Shown here: positions 1-7,964 of the stretch, piece by piece | How the letters are laid out: the number at the start of each line of letters is the position of its first letter | How positions within the stretch are numbered: position 1 is the stretch's first letter | From: Lentisphaeria bacterium | GTDB lineage: Bacteria; Verrucomicrobiota; Lentisphaeria; Victivallales; UBA1829 | Direction of reading: 5' to 3' | Length of the DNA stretch: 19,828 nucleotides | Assembly (NCBI GenBank): GCA_017540385.1 | Contig: JAFYBD010000266.1 | Location: forward strand, 1 to 19,828 | Made by a program: the position numbers and the translations under genes | The notes under the pieces: generated by a model | The model's database searches: none | What the model was told of the DNA's origin: nothing | The model's input: the letters and a program-made list of their open reading frames with translations, nothing else

Positions 1-951
1 CTCGGTGGCGGGCACGACATCGACCGGCGCGGCGAGCTTCGCGAACGCCTCGTCGCCGTGCATGGTCACGCCGAGCTGCTTGAGCTTCGCGGCGAGTTTG
101 GGGGCGAATTCCGGCGCGACGGACGCGTCGATCAGGATGGTCTCCAGCGCGTTGCAGACGCTCGGGCGCTGGCACTTCGCGTTCTCGATGATCGTGAGTG
201 CCTGCTCCTGGTCGCAGACGTGGTCCACGAAGATGTGGCACACGCCCTTGTAATGCTTGATGACCGGCATCGTGGCCTGTTCGACCACGGCGCGGATCAG
301 GCGTTCGCCGCCGCGGGGGATGACCATGTTGATGCAGTCGTTCATCTTCAGCATGACGGAAACGGCCTCGTGTCCTTTGAACGGGACCAGCTGGACCGCT
401 CCTTCGGGCATGCCTGCGGCAACGCCCGCATCGGAAATGCACTTCGCGAGGGCCGTATTCGAGCGCAGGGCCTCTTTGCCGCCGCGCAGGATCACGGCGT
501 TGCCGGACTTGATGCACAGCCCGGCGGCGTCGACCGTCACGTTCGGGCGGGATTCGAAGATGATCGCGATGACCCCGATCGGGACCGAGACCTTGTCGAT
601 GCGGAGCCCGTTCGGGCGCGTGGTGCTTTCGAGCAGACGGCCGACCGGATCGTCCAGGCCGGCCACATGACGCAGGGCGTCCGCCACGTCCTTCACGCGT
701 TTCGGCGTGAGGGTCAGGCGTTCCAGTTTCGGGGCGTCGAGGCCGTTCTTCTTCGCTTCGGCCAGATCCTCGGCGTTGGCGGCCAGGATGGTTTCCGTGT
801 CGCGTTCCAGGGCGTCGGCCATCGCCAGCAGCCAGCGCACGCGGCTGGCCGTATCGGCGGTCGCGAGGGCGCGGGAGGCGCGCAGGGCGCGCATGCCCAG
901 CTCGTGCATCGCTTCCTTGAGTTCGGTTTCGTTTGTCATGTCGCAGATCAT
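1..951 (-). CDS. proA: Glutamate-5-semialdehyde dehydrogenase (gamma-glutamyl phosphate reductase), C-terminus beyond window
   Basis: The product reduces gamma-glutamyl phosphate to glutamate-5-semialdehyde with NADPH, the second step of proline synthesis in the cytoplasm. The frame is open from 951 to the window edge and gives 317 residues of the roughly 415-420 usual for ProA, so about 100 C-terminal residues are missing. Visible signatures are IFESRPNVTVDAA, KSGNAVILRGGKEA, IPRGGERLI, the segment around GVCHIFVD, and RPSVCNALET. The last carries the catalytic cysteine of this aldehyde dehydrogenase fold, near residue 266. I chose the ATG at 951 because GAGGA lies 6 bases upstream. A second in-frame ATG at 939 (MTNETELKEAM) has no such site. 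The usual partner proB is not in the window. The gene lies 149 bases downstream of asnB in the same orientation but has its own candidate promoter. Confidence 0.95.
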   Translation of the reverse strand, partial: MICDMTNETELKEAMHELGMRALRASRALATADTASRVRWLLAMADALERDTETILAANAEDLAEAKKNGLDAPKLERLTLTPKRVKDVADALRHVAGLDDPVGRLLESTTRPNGLRIDKVSVPIGVIAIIFESRPNVTVDAAGLCIKSGNAVILRGGKEALRSNTALAKCISDAGVAAGMPEGAVQLVPFKGHEAVSVMLKMNDCINMVIPRGGERLIRAVVEQATMPVIKHYKGVCHIFVDHVCDQEQALTIIENAKCQRPSVCNALETILIDASVAPEFAPKLAAKLKQLGVTMHGDEAFAKLAAPVDVVPATE

Positions 952-957
952 CGCTAA

Positions 958-962
958 TCCTC
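958..962 (-). promoter_or_regulatory. Shine-Dalgarno site of proA
   Basis: GAGGA on the minus strand sits 6 bases before the ATG at 951. It decides between two in-frame ATGs 12 bases apart in favour of the upstream one. Confidence 0.6.
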
Positions 963-975
963 AGCAGAAATTGTC

Positions 976-1012
976 GCGCCGGACCGCTTTTCCTGCATGG
1001 TTTCCCCGGCGC
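976..1012 (-). other. Inverted repeat in the proA leader
   Basis: GCGCCGG at 976-982 and CCGGCGC at 1006-1012 are perfect 7-base complements around a 23-base loop. They lie 25-61 bases upstream of the proA start, inside the leader predicted from the promoter at 1057-1084. On RNA this would form a stable GC stem. It has no U tract, so it is not an obvious terminator. I do not recognise a riboswitch class. Confidence 0.45.
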
Positions 1013-1056
1013 GGTGCCCCGGAGTCCCGGAGCCTCGTGGTTTGTTGATGCAATAT

Positions 1057-1084
1057 AAAATACTTATCCTTGGCCGTTTTACAA
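1057..1084 (-). promoter_or_regulatory. Candidate sigma70 promoter of proA
   Basis: On the minus strand TTGTAA (1079-1084), a 16-base spacer and TATTTT (1057-1062) precede proA. An overlapping TATATT lies at 1052-1057 but lacks a well-placed -35. Transcription would start near 1049, giving a leader of about 98 bases. The element begins just past the asnB stop. Confidence 0.45.
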
Positions 1085-1100
1085 ATCGAAAAACGAAAAA

Positions 1101-2969
1101 TCACATGCTTTTGGCCGGAAACGACAGCATTAAGAGCGAAAACAGCAGATAGGAGTGGTCGCGCACGCCCTCCTGATGCTCTTTCAGGAGACGCGCCATG
1201 CCGTCGCGGTCGAACATCTCCCACCGTTTCGGCAGCTCCTCCAGCAGCGCCGATCTCAGCTGTTCGCGCCAGACCGTGCGGAACCAGTTCGCCACCGGCA
1301 CGCCGAACCCGCGTTTGCGGCGCTCGGCCCAGCCCGGCGGGAGCTCGCGGGCAAACGCGTCGCCGAGGATGCGTTTCCGGCGGCCGTCCTGGATTTTATA
1401 CGAGATGGGGAGGGCGCGCGCGAAGAGCGACACGCCCGGGTCCAGGAATGGATTCCTGACCTCGAGCGACGACGCCATGGAGCACACGTCGACCTTCGTG
1501 AGCACGTCCCCGGGCAGATACCGCGCCGTGTCGTCGGCCATCAGCGAGGCCATGAGGCCGTCCGCGTCCGGCAGGATGCGTCCCGCGCTCAGGAAATGGC
1601 TCAGGTCGGGCGCGATCCGTCCGATGGCCTCAGCCGCGAAGTGGGACATCAGCGCGTCGTAGCGTCCCCCCTCGTCGCGGATGGCTCCGAGGCGCAGGAA
1701 ACGTTTCGTCCGGCCGCATGCGGTGCGTTCCCCTGCGTCCGGCACAGTTTTCGCCGCGAGGTCCCACAGCCCGGGCGGCGTGAATGACCTCAGCCGCCGG
1801 ATCAGTTCCATCGCGCGGTAGCGTTCGTACCCCCCGAAGAGCTCGTCGGCTCCGTCCCCGCTCAGCGCCACCGTGACATGTTCGCGCGCGAACGCCGCGA
1901 GCAGGTACGTCGGGAGCATGGATGCGTCGGCGTACGGTTCGCCGAATTCCCGCGCGAGCTTCGCCAGCAGGCCGAAATCCTGCGGCTGGACGGTCTTGAT
2001 GTGATGATGCAGCCCGTGCGGGGCGAGCTTGGCGAGGTGTTCCGCGGCGATCCGGCAGTCGGCGCTTTCGTCGTAGCGGGGATCGTCGAACCCGATGGAG
2101 AAGCACTCCAGCGGCGCGTCGGACGATTGCGCGGCGAGGGCCGTCACGATGGCGGAGTCCATCCCGCCGGACAGGAACACACCCAGCGGCACGTCCGCGA
2201 TCAGACGGCGTTTCACCGCGTCCAGAAGGCGTTCCCGGACGGCCTCGCATGCGTCGGGATAGGAAATGTTTTCCGGCACCGGCGTCTCCGAAACGAGTTT
2301 CGCGCCCCAGTCGAGTTCGCGCACGGTCCCGGTGTTCAGGTCGAAGACCGCCGCCGTCCCCGGGCGGAGTTTCTTCACGCCGCGCAGGATCGTCGCCGGG
2401 GCCGGGATGTACTGGAACGCCAGATAATTCGCAAGGGCTTCGTCCGAGATTTCTCCGGGACAGCCGGGGCACAGCCGGAGCGTGTCGAACCGGCTCGCGA
2501 ATCCGAGCGTGCCGGAGTTCGTGTGGAACCAGTACAGCGGTTTCACGCCGTGGAGGTCGCGCGCGAGCAGGAGCGTTTTTTTCTCCGCGTCATAAAACGC
2601 GAATGCGAAGAAGCCGTTGAGGCGGCGGATGCCGTCCGTGCCCTCGCGCATCAGCAGATGCAGCAGGACTTCGGTGTCGGATTTCGTGCGGAAGACGTCT
2701 CCGTCGCGCTCCAGCTCCGCCCTCAGCTCGCGGAAGTTGAAGATTTCGCCGTTGAAGACCAGCGTGAACCGTCCGTCCGGCGAGCGCATCGGCTGCGAAC
2801 CGCCATCGAGGTCGATGACCGACAGCCGGGTGTGCGCGAGCCCGAGCGCGCCGTCGACGTATGTCCCCTTCGCGTCGGGTCCCCGCTGGCGCATGGTGCC
2901 GCACAGCGCGAGGAGCGACGCCTCGTCCGGGGGCGATTCGAGGTTGTAATACCCTGCGATCCCGCACAT
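1101..2969 (-). CDS. asnB: Asparagine synthase (glutamine-hydrolysing) / AsnB-type amidotransferase
   Basis: A class II glutamine amidotransferase fused to an ATP-pyrophosphatase synthetase domain, 622 residues, normal for AsnB. The N-terminal domain begins MCGIAGYY, so Cys2 is the nucleophile after Met removal. It keeps RGPDAKG, VFNGEIFN and SDTEVLL, the glutamine-binding segments. The synthetase domain has the ATP-binding SGGMDS at residues 267-272 and ALSGDGADELFGGYERY further on. Such enzymes make asparagine, but close relatives in exopolysaccharide and exosortase loci are thought to amidate surface polymers, and sequence alone does not separate the two. The start is secure: GGAGG at 2976-2980 lies 6 bases upstream. 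The ATG comes one base after the GSCFA stop, so this is the last gene of the operon. I see no clear intrinsic terminator after it. Confidence 0.92.
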   Translation of the reverse strand: MCGIAGYYNLESPPDEASLLALCGTMRQRGPDAKGTYVDGALGLAHTRLSVIDLDGGSQPMRSPDGRFTLVFNGEIFNFRELRAELERDGDVFRTKSDTEVLLHLLMREGTDGIRRLNGFFAFAFYDAEKKTLLLARDLHGVKPLYWFHTNSGTLGFASRFDTLRLCPGCPGEISDEALANYLAFQYIPAPATILRGVKKLRPGTAAVFDLNTGTVRELDWGAKLVSETPVPENISYPDACEAVRERLLDAVKRRLIADVPLGVFLSGGMDSAIVTALAAQSSDAPLECFSIGFDDPRYDESADCRIAAEHLAKLAPHGLHHHIKTVQPQDFGLLAKLAREFGEPYADASMLPTYLLAAFAREHVTVALSGDGADELFGGYERYRAMELIRRLRSFTPPGLWDLAAKTVPDAGERTACGRTKRFLRLGAIRDEGGRYDALMSHFAAEAIGRIAPDLSHFLSAGRILPDADGLMASLMADDTARYLPGDVLTKVDVCSMASSLEVRNPFLDPGVSLFARALPISYKIQDGRRKRILGDAFARELPPGWAERRKRGFGVPVANWFRTVWREQLRSALLEELPKRWEMFDRDGMARLLKEHQEGVRDHSYLLFSLLMLSFPAKSM

Positions 2970-2970
2970 G

Positions 2971-3849
2971 TCACGCCTCCGGTTTCACGAACGGGACGTG
3001 TTTCGACTGTCGACGCCGGAGTTCCGCCGCCTGATAGTCCGCCATGGCGCGGGGGATGAAGCAGGATTCGAGGAAGCGCTCGAGGATGATCTTGCGCGCC
3101 TGTTCGGACGGGTGGAGCATGTCGTCCGCGTAGAACCGGTAGTCGCGCAGTTCGTCGTTCAGGATTTCGAACGCCGGGAAATACGCGCAGCCGGACACCT
3201 TGCCGCAGACATCCGAAGCGGCCGCCCTCAGCCGGGCCTTCGACAACGCGTTCGCGGTCAGGTCGCCGGGGTTGTGCCGGACCGGCGAGACCGTGAGGAT
3301 GATCGGGCAGTCGGGGTTGTACGCGCGAACGATCTCGCAGGCGTTGCGGATGGCCGCCCGGCAGGTGTCGTAGGAGAGCATCATGGTTTCGAATTCGTTG
3401 CCCGGCACCTTGTGGCAGTTCGCCACGACCTTGCGTTCCGGCAGGTGCAGATAGACGGTCGCGGTCGCTACGGTCATGAGGAAGAAATCGGCCTTCTTCA
3501 GCGTCCGCCGGAACCGTTTCGCGGATTCGTTCGCGGCCGCGGCTCCGGTCGCCGGATCGGGCGCGGAGAACGACCCGTGATGCCGCCAGGAATGCCACAT
3601 GCCGTTGAACTCGAAGAAATCGCCCTCGGTGTAGCCGCACTCCAGCCGCTGCAGCGCGTCGTTGATGGAGTAGGGATTGTACAGGATGCCGTTCGGATTC
3701 ACCATCCCGCGCATGCCGCTGTCCAGCAGCGTCTCCGCGATGTCCTGCGCGAAACACGACCCGATGGCCGCCAGCGTGCCCTGGGCGCGGATCTTCGGGA
3801 ACGGATATTCGAATTTGACCGGGGTATAGGGAATGGGATTGGACGTCAT
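2971..3849 (-). CDS. GSCFA-domain protein, probable SGNH-type hydrolase or acyltransferase
   Basis: A 292-residue protein with the family signature IGSCFAQDIAE (Gly30-Ser31-Cys32-Phe33-Ala34). The family is poorly characterised and resembles SGNH/GDSL hydrolases. In line with that, Ser31 could be the nucleophile, and DDMLHPS near the C-terminus (Asp243, His246) matches the DxxH of block V. Other landmarks are NPNGILYNPYSI, GMWHSWRHHGSFS and LTVSPVRH. No signal peptide or membrane segment is visible, so it is probably cytoplasmic. Its ATG overlaps the recD2 stop as ATGA, which implies translational coupling, and asnB follows one base after its stop. The pairing with an amidotransferase suggests modification of a surface glycan or lipid, but that is inference. 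GGAGG lies 9 bases before the start. Confidence 0.85.
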   Translation of the reverse strand: MTSNPIPYTPVKFEYPFPKIRAQGTLAAIGSCFAQDIAETLLDSGMRGMVNPNGILYNPYSINDALQRLECGYTEGDFFEFNGMWHSWRHHGSFSAPDPATGAAAANESAKRFRRTLKKADFFLMTVATATVYLHLPERKVVANCHKVPGNEFETMMLSYDTCRAAIRNACEIVRAYNPDCPIILTVSPVRHNPGDLTANALSKARLRAAASDVCGKVSGCAYFPAFEILNDELRDYRFYADDMLHPSEQARKIILERFLESCFIPRAMADYQAAELRRRQSKHVPFVKPEA

Positions 3850-6050
3850 GACATGGGACCTCCGGTGATGAGTTTTTCCAGCAGCAGCGAATAGCGCGGT
3901 TCCCGCACGGCGTTTCGCACCGCCATGGAGACGGCTTTGCGCGAGCCCACCAGCACCATCAGGCTCCGTGCGCGGGTGATGCCGGTGTACAGCAGATTCC
4001 GCTGCAGCATCATGTAATGTTGGGACAGCAGCGGCATTACGACGGCGGGGAATTCGCAGCCCTGCGATTTATGGACGGTCACGGCGTACGCGGGCACGAT
4101 CTGCTCCGCTTCCTCGAACCGGTATTCCACGACCGGCCCCGATTCGTACCGCACCTGAAATGTCTCCTCCTTGAAATCGATCCGCCCGAGAAACCCCATG
4201 TCGCCGTTGAAGACGTTCTTGTCGTAGTTGTTCACGATCTGCATGACCTTGTCCCCGCTCTTGAACGTCCGCCCCAGAGAATGGAACACGAACTTCTTTT
4301 CCGGGTTCAGTTTCTCCTGAAGCCGCTCGTTCATCGCGAGCGTGCCGACCGTGCCGCGGTTCATCGGGCACAGCAGCTGCACGTCCCGGACCGGGTCCAG
4401 TCCGAATCGGCGCGGGATGCGGTCGACGATCATGCGTTCGATCACGTCGGCGGCGTCCTCCGGCGCGTCCTTCTCGATCCAGTAGAAATCCGCCTGCGCG
4501 TCCTTCTCCCGGCGCGGCAGACGCGGCACGACGCCGTTGTTCACGTCGTGGGCGGCATGGATGATCCCGCTGCCCGCCCCCTGACGGAAGATCTGCGTGA
4601 GGCGCGACACCGGGCAAACGCCGCTCGCGATGAAATCGTTCAGGACGTTGCCGGGCCCGACCGACGGCAGCTGGTCCGGGTCGCCCACGATCACGACGGA
4701 CGCACCCGGCTTCACGGCGCGGAAGAACGCCAGCGCCAGCAGGATGTCCAGCATGGACGTCTCGTCCAGCACGTACAGGTCGTACGGCAGCTGGTTGCCG
4801 CGCCCGTAGGAGAAATGCCTCGTTTCCGGTTCCCATTTCAGCAGCCGGTGAAGCGTGAACGACGTGATCCCGGTGGCCTCCGTCATGCGTTTGGCTGCGC
4901 GTCCGGTCGGGGCGGCCAGCGCGACCGAGAGCCGCGCGAGCTTGGCGCGCCTCACGATCTCCGACACGACGGTCGTTTTTCCCACGCCGGGGCCGCCGGT
5001 GATGATGGTGATCGGCGACTGTGACACGCGGTCCACCGCGAGCAGCTGTTCCTGACTGAATTTCGACGCCGCGGGCACGGCGATCTGCGCGAGTTTCTCC
5101 CCGGCGTAATGCTCCCGGGTCTGGAGGAAACGGATGATGAACGGCAGTTCGTCTTCGCATCGGAGCAGTCCGGGCTCGTAGATCATCACGTCGCCCTCGT
5201 GCGACACGCCGGATGCGGCGCGCCCGGTCTGCAATGCTTTCTCAATCGCGATCCCGGCGTCGCCCTCGTCCACGCCCAGCAGTTCGGACAGGAATTTCAC
5301 AAACGCGGCCTGGGGCATGCAGACATGTCCCGCCTGCCGTGCCTGAAGCAGCCCGTAGGTCACCCCGGCGGTCATCCGGCGCACGTCGTTCTTCCCGATC
5401 CCGAGCTGAGCGGCGATCCTGTCGGCGTAGGTGAACCCGATGCCCTTGATCTCGGAGGCCAGGCGGTAGGGATTCTCGCGGATGGCCTCCGGCGCGTTGT
5501 TGCCGTATTTGTCGTAGATGCGGGCGAACCACGTGGGATTGATGCCGAGCCCCTGGAGGTAGATCTGGCTTTCGCGCCGGTCTGCGTTTTCCTTCCACGC
5601 CTTGCGGATGGCCTCGATGCGTTTCCGTCCGAGTCCGGGCACCTCGCGGAGCCGCCTCGACTGCTGGTTCAGCACGTTCAGGGTCTCGCCCCCGAACGTG
5701 TCGACGATGGCCTGCGCGTACTTCTCCCCGATGCCCTTCACGACGCCGCTGGAGAGGTACTTGATGAGCCCGTCGCGCGTCGCCGGGAGCGAGAAGACGC
5801 ACGTGCTCACGCGGAACTGCCGTCCGTGTTCCTTGTGCATCTCCCATTTGCCCGACAGCTGGACCGTCTGGCCGGGCGTGAGCCCCGGCACCGTCCCGAC
5901 GGCCGTGAAGAGCGCCCCCTGCGCGTCCCGGAGCCGGAACACCGTGTACGATGCGTCCTCGCTCTCGTACACGATGCGTTCCACTTCCCCGTCGAGTTTG
6001 TGCTCGGCGAGCGTGGAGACGCCGTCTCCGGTTTCTTCGAAGTCCGTCAT
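3846..6050 (-). CDS. recD2: ATP-dependent RecD2-type DNA helicase
   Basis: A superfamily 1 helicase of 734 residues, the usual RecD2 length, moving 5'-3' on DNA and acting in repair independently of RecBC. The N-terminal region has a beta-rich start (VERIVYESEDASYTVFRLR), then helix-hairpin-helix segments such as VPGLGRKRIEAI and IKGIGFTYADRIA. The motor has Walker A GGPGVGKTT near residue 351, DETSM near 428, GDPDQLPSVGPGN, VHKSQGCEF near 656 and YTGITRAR near 686. No recB or recC lies in the window, which supports RecD2 rather than RecD. The start is 22 bases after the AICAR transformylase stop. I see no convincing ribosome site upstream and no alternative ATG nearby. Its stop overlaps the GSCFA start. 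Confidence 0.95.
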   Translation of the reverse strand: MTDFEETGDGVSTLAEHKLDGEVERIVYESEDASYTVFRLRDAQGALFTAVGTVPGLTPGQTVQLSGKWEMHKEHGRQFRVSTCVFSLPATRDGLIKYLSSGVVKGIGEKYAQAIVDTFGGETLNVLNQQSRRLREVPGLGRKRIEAIRKAWKENADRRESQIYLQGLGINPTWFARIYDKYGNNAPEAIRENPYRLASEIKGIGFTYADRIAAQLGIGKNDVRRMTAGVTYGLLQARQAGHVCMPQAAFVKFLSELLGVDEGDAGIAIEKALQTGRAASGVSHEGDVMIYEPGLLRCEDELPFIIRFLQTREHYAGEKLAQIAVPAASKFSQEQLLAVDRVSQSPITIITGGPGVGKTTVVSEIVRRAKLARLSVALAAPTGRAAKRMTEATGITSFTLHRLLKWEPETRHFSYGRGNQLPYDLYVLDETSMLDILLALAFFRAVKPGASVVIVGDPDQLPSVGPGNVLNDFIASGVCPVSRLTQIFRQGAGSGIIHAAHDVNNGVVPRLPRREKDAQADFYWIEKDAPEDAADVIERMIVDRIPRRFGLDPVRDVQLLCPMNRGTVGTLAMNERLQEKLNPEKKFVFHSLGRTFKSGDKVMQIVNNYDKNVFNGDMGFLGRIDFKEETFQVRYESGPVVEYRFEEAEQIVPAYAVTVHKSQGCEFPAVVMPLLSQHYMMLQRNLLYTGITRARSLMVLVGSRKAVSMAVRNAVREPRYSLLLEKLITGGPMS

Positions 6051-6072
6051 GGCCGGCCGGGGACCGAATTCG

Positions 6073-7185
6073 TCAATGGTGCGAGAAGATCCGTTCCGGG
6101 GCGTGACGGAGCGCCACGCCGAGTTCGTTGGCGCGCTTCACCACGTCGGCGTCCTTCAGCGAACCGGCCGGGGACACCACGGCGCGGATTCCGGCCGCGG
6201 CGGCCACTTCGAGGGCGTCCGGGAACGGGAAGAAGCCGTCGCTGGACATGGCCGCGCCGTCGAGCGTGACGTCGCCGGTGAATTTCTGCTTGAATTTCTC
6301 GATGGCCTGTTCCACCGCGCCCACGCGGTCCTGCTCGCCCGTGCCGACCGACAGCGTCTGGCCGTTCTTCACGATCACGACGCCGTTCGAGCGCACGGAG
6401 ATGTTGATGTACCACGCCGCGAGCAGGTCTTTCGCCTGCTGTTCCGTGGGTTCCACGCTGGAGACCTGCGCGCCGCAAGCCTTGTTTTCGCCGGAGGCCG
6501 GGGCCAGGTCGTCGAACGACCGCACGTTCGTGAGCAGCGGAGCGGCCACGACGAGCGAGCCGTCGCCGAGCACCTTGATGGTGTTCACGGCGGGGTCGCC
6601 CACGAAACGGGGCAGGGTGTCGAGCGCGCCGCACTTCAGCACGCGGAGCTGCTTGTTGACCTTGTACGTCACGCTGTCGTTGAAGACTTCGAGCGCTTCG
6701 GGGTCGAAATCCGGCGCCACGACACATTCGGCGAAGAGCTCCATGATGGCCGCAGCGGTGTCCTTGTCCACCTTGCGGTTGAACGCGATCACGCTGCCGA
6801 ACGCCGCGCGGGCGTCGCAGTCGCGCGCCTTGATGAAGACCTGGCGGAGCGTTTCGCCGGGCAGACCCACGGCCGCGCCGCTCGGGTTCACGTGCTTCAT
6901 CACGGCGCACGCGGGTTCCGCGAAATACTTCACGATGTTCAGCGCGCCGGAGATGTCCTCCAGGTTCGTCTGCGACAGGCCGTTCTTTCCGGTCTTCAGC
7001 ACTTCCATGTCCATGAGTGCGCCGTTGTCGTCGGCGGGGCGGTAGAACGCCGCGGGCTGGTGGGGGTTCGTCCCGTAGCGCAGGTCGTCCTTCTTGATGT
7101 AGCGGCGTCCGCAGACGACGATTTCCTGCGGGAAGTCCCCGATGTTGGCGGTAAGATAGGTGTTCCGGTCAATCTTTCCTGACAT
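6073..7185 (-). CDS. purH: Stand-alone AICAR transformylase (PurH C-terminal domain only)
   Basis: The product transfers a formyl group from 10-formyl-tetrahydrofolate to AICAR, the ninth step of de novo purine synthesis. The 370 residues match only the transformylase half of the bifunctional PurH (about 510-530 residues). DLRYGTNPHQPAAFY near the start corresponds to the beginning of that domain, AVMKHVNPSG carries the catalytic Lys-His pair (Lys97, His98), and AAWYINISVRSNGVVI and MSSDGFFPFPD follow. The N-terminal IMP cyclohydrolase domain is absent. Its start codon is supported by GGAG 8 bases upstream, and upstream lies a divergent gene, so this is a true short form rather than a truncation. 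Short transformylases of this kind are known in other bacteria. The IMP cyclohydrolase must be encoded elsewhere. It heads the minus-strand operon with recD2, GSCFA and asnB. Confidence 0.93.
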   Translation of the reverse strand: MSGKIDRNTYLTANIGDFPQEIVVCGRRYIKKDDLRYGTNPHQPAAFYRPADDNGALMDMEVLKTGKNGLSQTNLEDISGALNIVKYFAEPACAVMKHVNPSGAAVGLPGETLRQVFIKARDCDARAAFGSVIAFNRKVDKDTAAAIMELFAECVVAPDFDPEALEVFNDSVTYKVNKQLRVLKCGALDTLPRFVGDPAVNTIKVLGDGSLVVAAPLLTNVRSFDDLAPASGENKACGAQVSSVEPTEQQAKDLLAAWYINISVRSNGVVIVKNGQTLSVGTGEQDRVGAVEQAIEKFKQKFTGDVTLDGAAMSSDGFFPFPDALEVAAAAGIRAVVSPAGSLKDADVVKRANELGVALRHAPERIFSHH

Positions 7186-7201
7186 TTTTTTATCTCCGGC
7201 T

Positions 7202-7229
7202 TTGAAAGGTTGGGTTTTTGTGTTATGTT
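7202..7229 (+). promoter_or_regulatory. Candidate promoter of the tmk-holB-trmO-ispH operon
   Basis: TTGAAA (7202-7207), a 16-base spacer and TATGTT (7224-7229) lie in the AT-rich gap between the divergent purH and tmk genes. Transcription would begin near 7236, giving a leader of about 84 bases before tmk. The -10 is not ideal and the call rests on position and spacing. Confidence 0.35.
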
Positions 7230-7243
7230 AAAGTGTATCATTC

Positions 7244-7272
7244 AATTTACATTCACGCGGGCAATATCGCAA
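7244..7272 (-). promoter_or_regulatory. Candidate promoter of the purH-recD2-GSCFA-asnB operon
   Basis: On the minus strand TTGCGA (7267-7272), a 17-base spacer and TAAATT (7244-7249) precede purH, with a start near 7237. Each box matches consensus at 4 of 6 positions, so this is weak. If both this and the tmk element are right, the two start points abut and each transcript crosses the other promoter. Confidence 0.25.
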
Positions 7273-7319
7273 ATCACATTCGTAAAAAATCCTCGATTTT
7301 ATTTGGACCTGACCTGAAC

Positions 7320-7964
7320 ATGAAAGGCGTCTTCCTGACTCTCGAAGGGGGCGAAGGCTGCGGCAAATCCACCCAGCTCGAACTCGTCGCCTCCGCTCTC
7401 CGGCTGCGTTCCGGCCGCAACGTCGTCGCGACGCGTTCCCCCGGCGGGACCCCGGCCGCCGAAAAGATCCGCACCATCCTGAAGTCGCGCGAACCCGGCG
7501 AGGAACTCCGTCCCGAGACCGAATTGATGCTCTTCGGGGCCTGCCACGCCCAGATGTGCGCGAATCTCATCCGCCCCGCCCTCGAATCCGGCTCCGTCGT
7601 CGTCTCCGACCGTTTCACCGACAGCACGCTCGTCTATCAGGGCGTCGCCCGCGGCATCGACCCGGACGCCGTCCGGCGCGTGAACGATTTCGTCTGCGCC
7701 GGAGTCCGGCCCGACCTCGTGATCGTGCTCGACGTCCCCGTCGAAGTCGGCCTCCGCAGGGCCGCCGTGCGGTCCGGTGCGCAGACCGCGCAGGACCGGT
7801 TCGACTCGGAGTCCGCGTCGTTCCACAACGCCGTCCGCGAGGGATTCCTCGCGCTCGCCCGACGCGAACCCGGCCGTTTCGCGGTCGTCGACGGCGCGCA
7901 ATCGCCCGAACAAGTCACGGAATCCATCCTGGAGGCCATCCATGAACGACTGGCGATCATTTGA
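7320..7964 (+). CDS. tmk: Thymidylate kinase (dTMP kinase)
   Basis: Phosphorylates dTMP to dTDP for DNA synthesis. The 214 residues match the usual size. FLTLEGGEGCGKST holds the P-loop (residues 10-18), the DR-type motif is VVSDRFTDSTLVYQG (Asp97-Arg98), and DLVIVLDVPVEVGLRR with the arginine-containing AVRSGAQTAQDRFD forms the later nucleotide-binding and lid region. The frame stays open upstream to 7218, but homology to other Tmk proteins begins at the ATG at 7320, and the extra residues look like translated leader. The ribosome site is weak (GGA about 12 bases upstream). Its 3' end overlaps holB by 23 bases. tmk next to holB is a common bacterial arrangement. Confidence 0.95.
   Translation: MKGVFLTLEGGEGCGKSTQLELVASALRLRSGRNVVATRSPGGTPAAEKIRTILKSREPGEELRPETELMLFGACHAQMCANLIRPALESGSVVVSDRFTDSTLVYQGVARGIDPDAVRRVNDFVCAGVRPDLVIVLDVPVEVGLRRAAVRSGAQTAQDRFDSESASFHNAVREGFLALARREPGRFAVVDGAQSPEQVTESILEAIHERLAII
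7931..7935 (+). promoter_or_regulatory. Shine-Dalgarno site of holB inside tmk
   Basis: GGAGG sits 6 bases before the ATG at 7942 and lies within the tmk coding sequence. It fixes the holB start, because the frame is open for 55 further codons upstream. Confidence 0.7.

Noticed and set aside
961..1224. 87-residue minus-strand frame between asnB and proA
   Set aside because: It overlaps the end of asnB in another frame and spans the proA promoter and leader hairpin.
1878..3059. Long plus-strand open frames opposite asnB, recD2 and purH
   Set aside because: These are antisense mirrors of GC-rich coding sequence, with no ribosome sites and no family motifs.
7218..7319. Upstream extension of tmk by 34 codons
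   Set aside because: The extra residues come from the AT-rich promoter and leader region, and thymidylate kinases begin at the conserved FLTLEGGEGCGKST segment.
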